A DNA stretch of 64,000 bases from Streptomyces inusitatus (GTDB lineage Bacteria; Actinomycetota; Actinomycetes; Streptomycetales; Streptomycetaceae): assembly GCF_014651115.1 (NCBI RefSeq), contig NZ_BMWG01000003.1, positions 269,685 to 333,684 of the forward strand, read 5' to 3'. Position numbers and translations under genes: made by a program. The stretch's first letter is position 1, and the number at the start of each line of letters is the position of its first letter. The notes beneath the pieces were generated by a model. That model did not search any database and had not been told where the DNA came from. It saw only the letters and a list, made by a program, of their open reading frames with translations. Shown piece after piece: positions 61,741-64,000 of this stretch.

Positions 61741-63096
61741 ATGATCATGCGCAAGAACCTCGGCCTCGTCGTCGCGACGGCCACCGCCGCCGCCCTGACC
61801 GGCGGGCTGCTCGGCCTCTCGGCGGGGACAGCCGCCGCCGCGCCCGCGAAGCACGTGGACGACTTCAACGGGGACGGGTACAGGGACTATGTGACCGCGG
61901 AGAGGTACGCCTCGGTCACGGTGACGTACGGGACCGCTACCGGGCTCGGCAAGAAGAACACCTTCGACCAGAGCAGCCCCGGCATACCCGGCGCGCTGAC
62001 CGGCGAGGACGCCTTCGGGGATGTGACGGCGACCGCCGACTTCAACAGCGACGGATACGCGGACCTCGCCGTGAGCGACCCGGTCGAGAAGGTCGGGAAG
62101 CACAAGGAGCGGGGGCTGGTCGTGATCGTGTGGGGGTCGAAGGCCGGGCTCGGCTCCAAGGCCACCACCCTCGCCGTCAAGTCGTCCTCCGGGAACCAGG
62201 CGTTCGGCCGGTCGCTCGCGGCCGGGGACTTCGACGGGAACGGCAAGCCCGACCTGGCCGTGGCCGACGGCAGGTCCGTCCACATCTACCGGGGCGGGTT
62301 CTCCTCCAAGAACGGCGGCACCGGCAAGGTCACCCACCACAAGCCGAACAGCGAGGCGCTGATCGAGACCAGTGAGCTGATCGCCGGGAAGGTCACCAAG
62401 GACAAGGCCACCGATCTGTACGTCCTCGGCTCGGGGTACGTGAACAGCGAGGTCGCGAGTACGTGGTTCCTGCGCGGCGGGTCGACGATCAAGGCCGGCA
62501 AGCCCAAGACGTACAACACCGCGAACCCCAACTACCTCGCCACCGGGGTCGTCGCCGACTTCGACAAGGACGGCTACGGCGACCTGGCCATCGGCGAGGG
62601 CTCGTACAAGGACTACGCCGGGGCCGTGCTCGTGGTGCGCGGCTCGGCGAGCGGGCCCGGCTCCTCGTCCCGGCTCACCCAGGACACCGCCGGGGTCGCC
62701 ACCAAGATGACCAAGGACGACGCCTTCGGCTACACGGTCTCGGCGGGCGACACCAACCGCGACGGCTACCCGGATCTGGCCGTCGGCACCATGGAGACGA
62801 TCGGCTCCGCCGAGGGGGCGGGCGGCGCGCACATCCTGCGCGGCGGCAAGAAGGGCCTCACCGGCACCGGATCGCAGTGGTTCACCCGCGCGACCCCGGG
62901 CGTTCCCGGCGACCCGCGCGCCATCGAGACGTTCGGGGCCGAGGTCCGGCTCCGCGACCTCGACCGGGACGGAGACGCCGATCTGCTGCTGTCCACCGGC
63001 TACCACGAGAAGAGCCTGCTGCTGAAGGGCGGCGCGACCGGCATCGTCACCAAGGCGTTCACCGAGCCGAATATGCGCCCGAACTTCCCGCAGTAA
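61741..63096 (+). CDS. Secreted FG-GAP (integrin-like beta-propeller) repeat protein 1
   Basis: 451 residues from ATG 61741 (AGGAG 7 nt upstream; ATG 61747 also possible). The signal peptide VVATATAAALTGGLLGLSAG ends at the TAAAA-P region. About six to seven FG-GAP repeats follow, with calcium-type loops DFNGDGYRDYV, DFNSDGYADLAV, DFDGNGKPDLAV, DFDKDGYGDLAI, DTNRDGYPDLAV and DLDRDGDADLLL, forming a beta-propeller. It is secreted with no anchoring motif, probably binding ligand or surface. It is the tandem paralogue of the next gene. Confidence 0.9.
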   Translation: MIMRKNLGLVVATATAAALTGGLLGLSAGTAAAAPAKHVDDFNGDGYRDYVTAERYASVTVTYGTATGLGKKNTFDQSSPGIPGALTGEDAFGDVTATADFNSDGYADLAVSDPVEKVGKHKERGLVVIVWGSKAGLGSKATTLAVKSSSGNQAFGRSLAAGDFDGNGKPDLAVADGRSVHIYRGGFSSKNGGTGKVTHHKPNSEALIETSELIAGKVTKDKATDLYVLGSGYVNSEVASTWFLRGGSTIKAGKPKTYNTANPNYLATGVVADFDKDGYGDLAIGEGSYKDYAGAVLVVRGSASGPGSSSRLTQDTAGVATKMTKDDAFGYTVSAGDTNRDGYPDLAVGTMETIGSAEGAGGAHILRGGKKGLTGTGSQWFTRATPGVPGDPRAIETFGAEVRLRDLDRDGDADLLLSTGYHEKSLLLKGGATGIVTKAFTEPNMRPNFPQ

Positions 63097-63108
63097 GCAC
63101 TCTCGTAC

Positions 63109-63135
63109 AACCGTTGATCATCTTCATGAGTCTCT
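63109..63135 (+). promoter_or_regulatory. ECF-like promoter of FG-GAP gene 2
   Basis: ACAACCGTTGATCA at 63107-63120 and GTCT at 63130-63133, with AACC-to-GTCT spacing of 21 bp, equal to the copy upstream of gene 1. It falls in the 105-bp gap between the two paralogues, so gene 2 has its own promoter. Confidence 0.55.
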
Positions 63136-63201
63136 TCTGTATTTGGACCAGTGCGTCCCGGCTACCAGCCGGGACGCACCCAGCAGAAGATCGGCACCCT
63201 C

Positions 63202-64000
63202 ATGCGCACACACCTCCGTCTCGGCCTCGCGACGGCCACCGCCGCCGCCCTGACCGGCGGGCTGCTCGGCCTCTCGACGGGGACAGCCGCCGCCGCGCCC
63301 GCCAAGCCCGCGCAGACCAAGCCCGCCAAGCCCGCCAAGTACGCGGACGACTTCAACGGCGACGGATACCGCGACTACGCCACCACCGAGAGCGACGACG
63401 CGGTCAGGGTCACCTACGGGACCAAGAGCGGCATCGGGACCAAGACGAAGGTGTTCCACCAGAACAGCCCCGGCATCCCCGGCACACGGGATCGCGAGGA
63501 GGACATGTTCGGTGAGGCGATGGCGACGGCGGACTTCAACGGGGACGGGTACGCCGACCTCGCGGTGAGCGACCCGACCGAGACGGTGGGCAGCCGGGGC
63601 CTGGCGGGACTGGTGACGATCGTGTGGGGGTCGAAGTCCGGTCTCGGCTCCAAGGCCACCGCCCTCCCCCTCGCGAAGCCCTACGCCGACCAGTGGTTCG
63701 GCAGCCACCTCGCCACTGGGGACTTCAACGGCGACGGCAGGCCCGACCTCGCCGTCACCGACGCCACATCCGTCCACATCTACCGGGGCGGGTTCTCCTC
63801 GAAGAACGGCGGCACCGGCAAGGTCACCCACCACAAGCCGAGCGGCAATGTGCTGAACGAGCCCAGCGGGCTGGTCGCCGGGAAGGTCACCAAGGACAGG
63901 GCCACCGATCTGTACGTCCTGGGTGTGGGCGAGCTGAACGCGGACCGCAGCACCTCGGGGAGCTGGTTCCTGCGCGGCGGCTCCACGATCAAGGCCGGCA
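63202..64000 (+). CDS. Secreted FG-GAP repeat protein 2 (3' end cut by window)
   Basis: 266 residues are visible from ATG 63202. The signal peptide LATATAAALTGGLLGLSTG is nearly identical to that of gene 1. After it comes a lysine/proline linker (KPAQTKPAKPAKPAK) not found in gene 1. Calcium-loop repeats DFNGDGYRDYA, DFNGDGYADLAV and DFNGDGRPDLAV follow. Stretches such as IYRGGFSSKNGGTGKVTHHK are shared exactly with gene 1, so this is a recent tandem duplication. No strong ribosome site precedes the ATG. The gene runs off the window. Confidence 0.9.
   Translation, partial: MRTHLRLGLATATAAALTGGLLGLSTGTAAAAPAKPAQTKPAKPAKYADDFNGDGYRDYATTESDDAVRVTYGTKSGIGTKTKVFHQNSPGIPGTRDREEDMFGEAMATADFNGDGYADLAVSDPTETVGSRGLAGLVTIVWGSKSGLGSKATALPLAKPYADQWFGSHLATGDFNGDGRPDLAVTDATSVHIYRGGFSSKNGGTGKVTHHKPSGNVLNEPSGLVAGKVTKDRATDLYVLGVGELNADRSTSGSWFLRGGSTIKAG

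Overview
The window looks like chromosome from a Streptomyces or close relative. G+C is very high, Shine-Dalgarno sequences are GGAGG-like, and several starts appear leaderless. It carries typical Streptomyces families: XRE-DUF5753/DUF397 pairs, RsbW-like ATPases, GPP34, a fused FbiC, and a gene order dac - GPP34 - XRE - DUF397 that matches the Scr1/Scr2 (SCO4441/SCO4442) neighbourhood of S. coelicolor as I remember it. Large antisense open frames, such as those opposite the NRPS, are composition artefacts and are left out.

Left edge (1-9.0 kb): the end of a secondary-metabolite cluster on the minus strand. A two-module NRPS (C-A-PCP-C-A-PCP-TE) reads as serine in module 1 and proline-like in module 2. 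It is followed 13 nt later by a class A flavin monooxygenase that runs off the window.

Genomic island (9.06-26.5 kb): an intact tRNA-Arg(CCT) lies at one end. A perfect 36-bp copy of its 3' half lies 17.4 kb away. Between them are an FxLD-type lanthipeptide operon (59-aa precursor, LanB dehydratase, LanC cyclase, a SpaB_C-PCMT fusion, a helical protein of unknown role), an anti-sigma-type ATPase, an XRE/TPR regulator, a GNAT acetyltransferase and a complete type I restriction system (hsdM, hsdS, hsdR). No integrase is visible. Outside the right end are a dead IS5-type transposase fragment and unassigned sequence.

Backbone (27.4-46.7 kb): a PadR-ABC exporter operon with a perfect palindromic operator, a secreted alpha/beta hydrolase, a large membrane protein, a D,D-carboxypeptidase, GPP34, the Scr1/Scr2-like pair, a NACHT NTPase preceded by a degenerate ADP-ribosylglycohydrolase-fold protein, a small secreted protein and FbiC (F420 deazaflavin synthase).

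Polymorphic toxin locus (46.9-53.6 kb): an SseB-like protein, a WXG/ESX-like helical protein and a 1563-aa Rhs protein with an N-terminal WXG-like region. The Rhs tip looks like an ADP-ribosyltransferase toxin in visibly lower-GC DNA. A convergent DUF6000 gene is the candidate immunity gene.

Right part (53.9-64 kb): a membrane protein, an RsbW-like ATPase divergent from an XRE-DUF5753/double-DUF397 pair, a GNAT, a VOC protein, a DJ-1/PfpI protein, an XRE-NB-ARC-TPR regulator, a secreted I36/crystallin-like protein, a 72-aa secreted peptide and two tandem secreted FG-GAP proteins with matching promoters. The XRE-NB-ARC gene and the crystallin/peptide intergenic region share related GGCACAA-based palindromes, which suggests one regulon.
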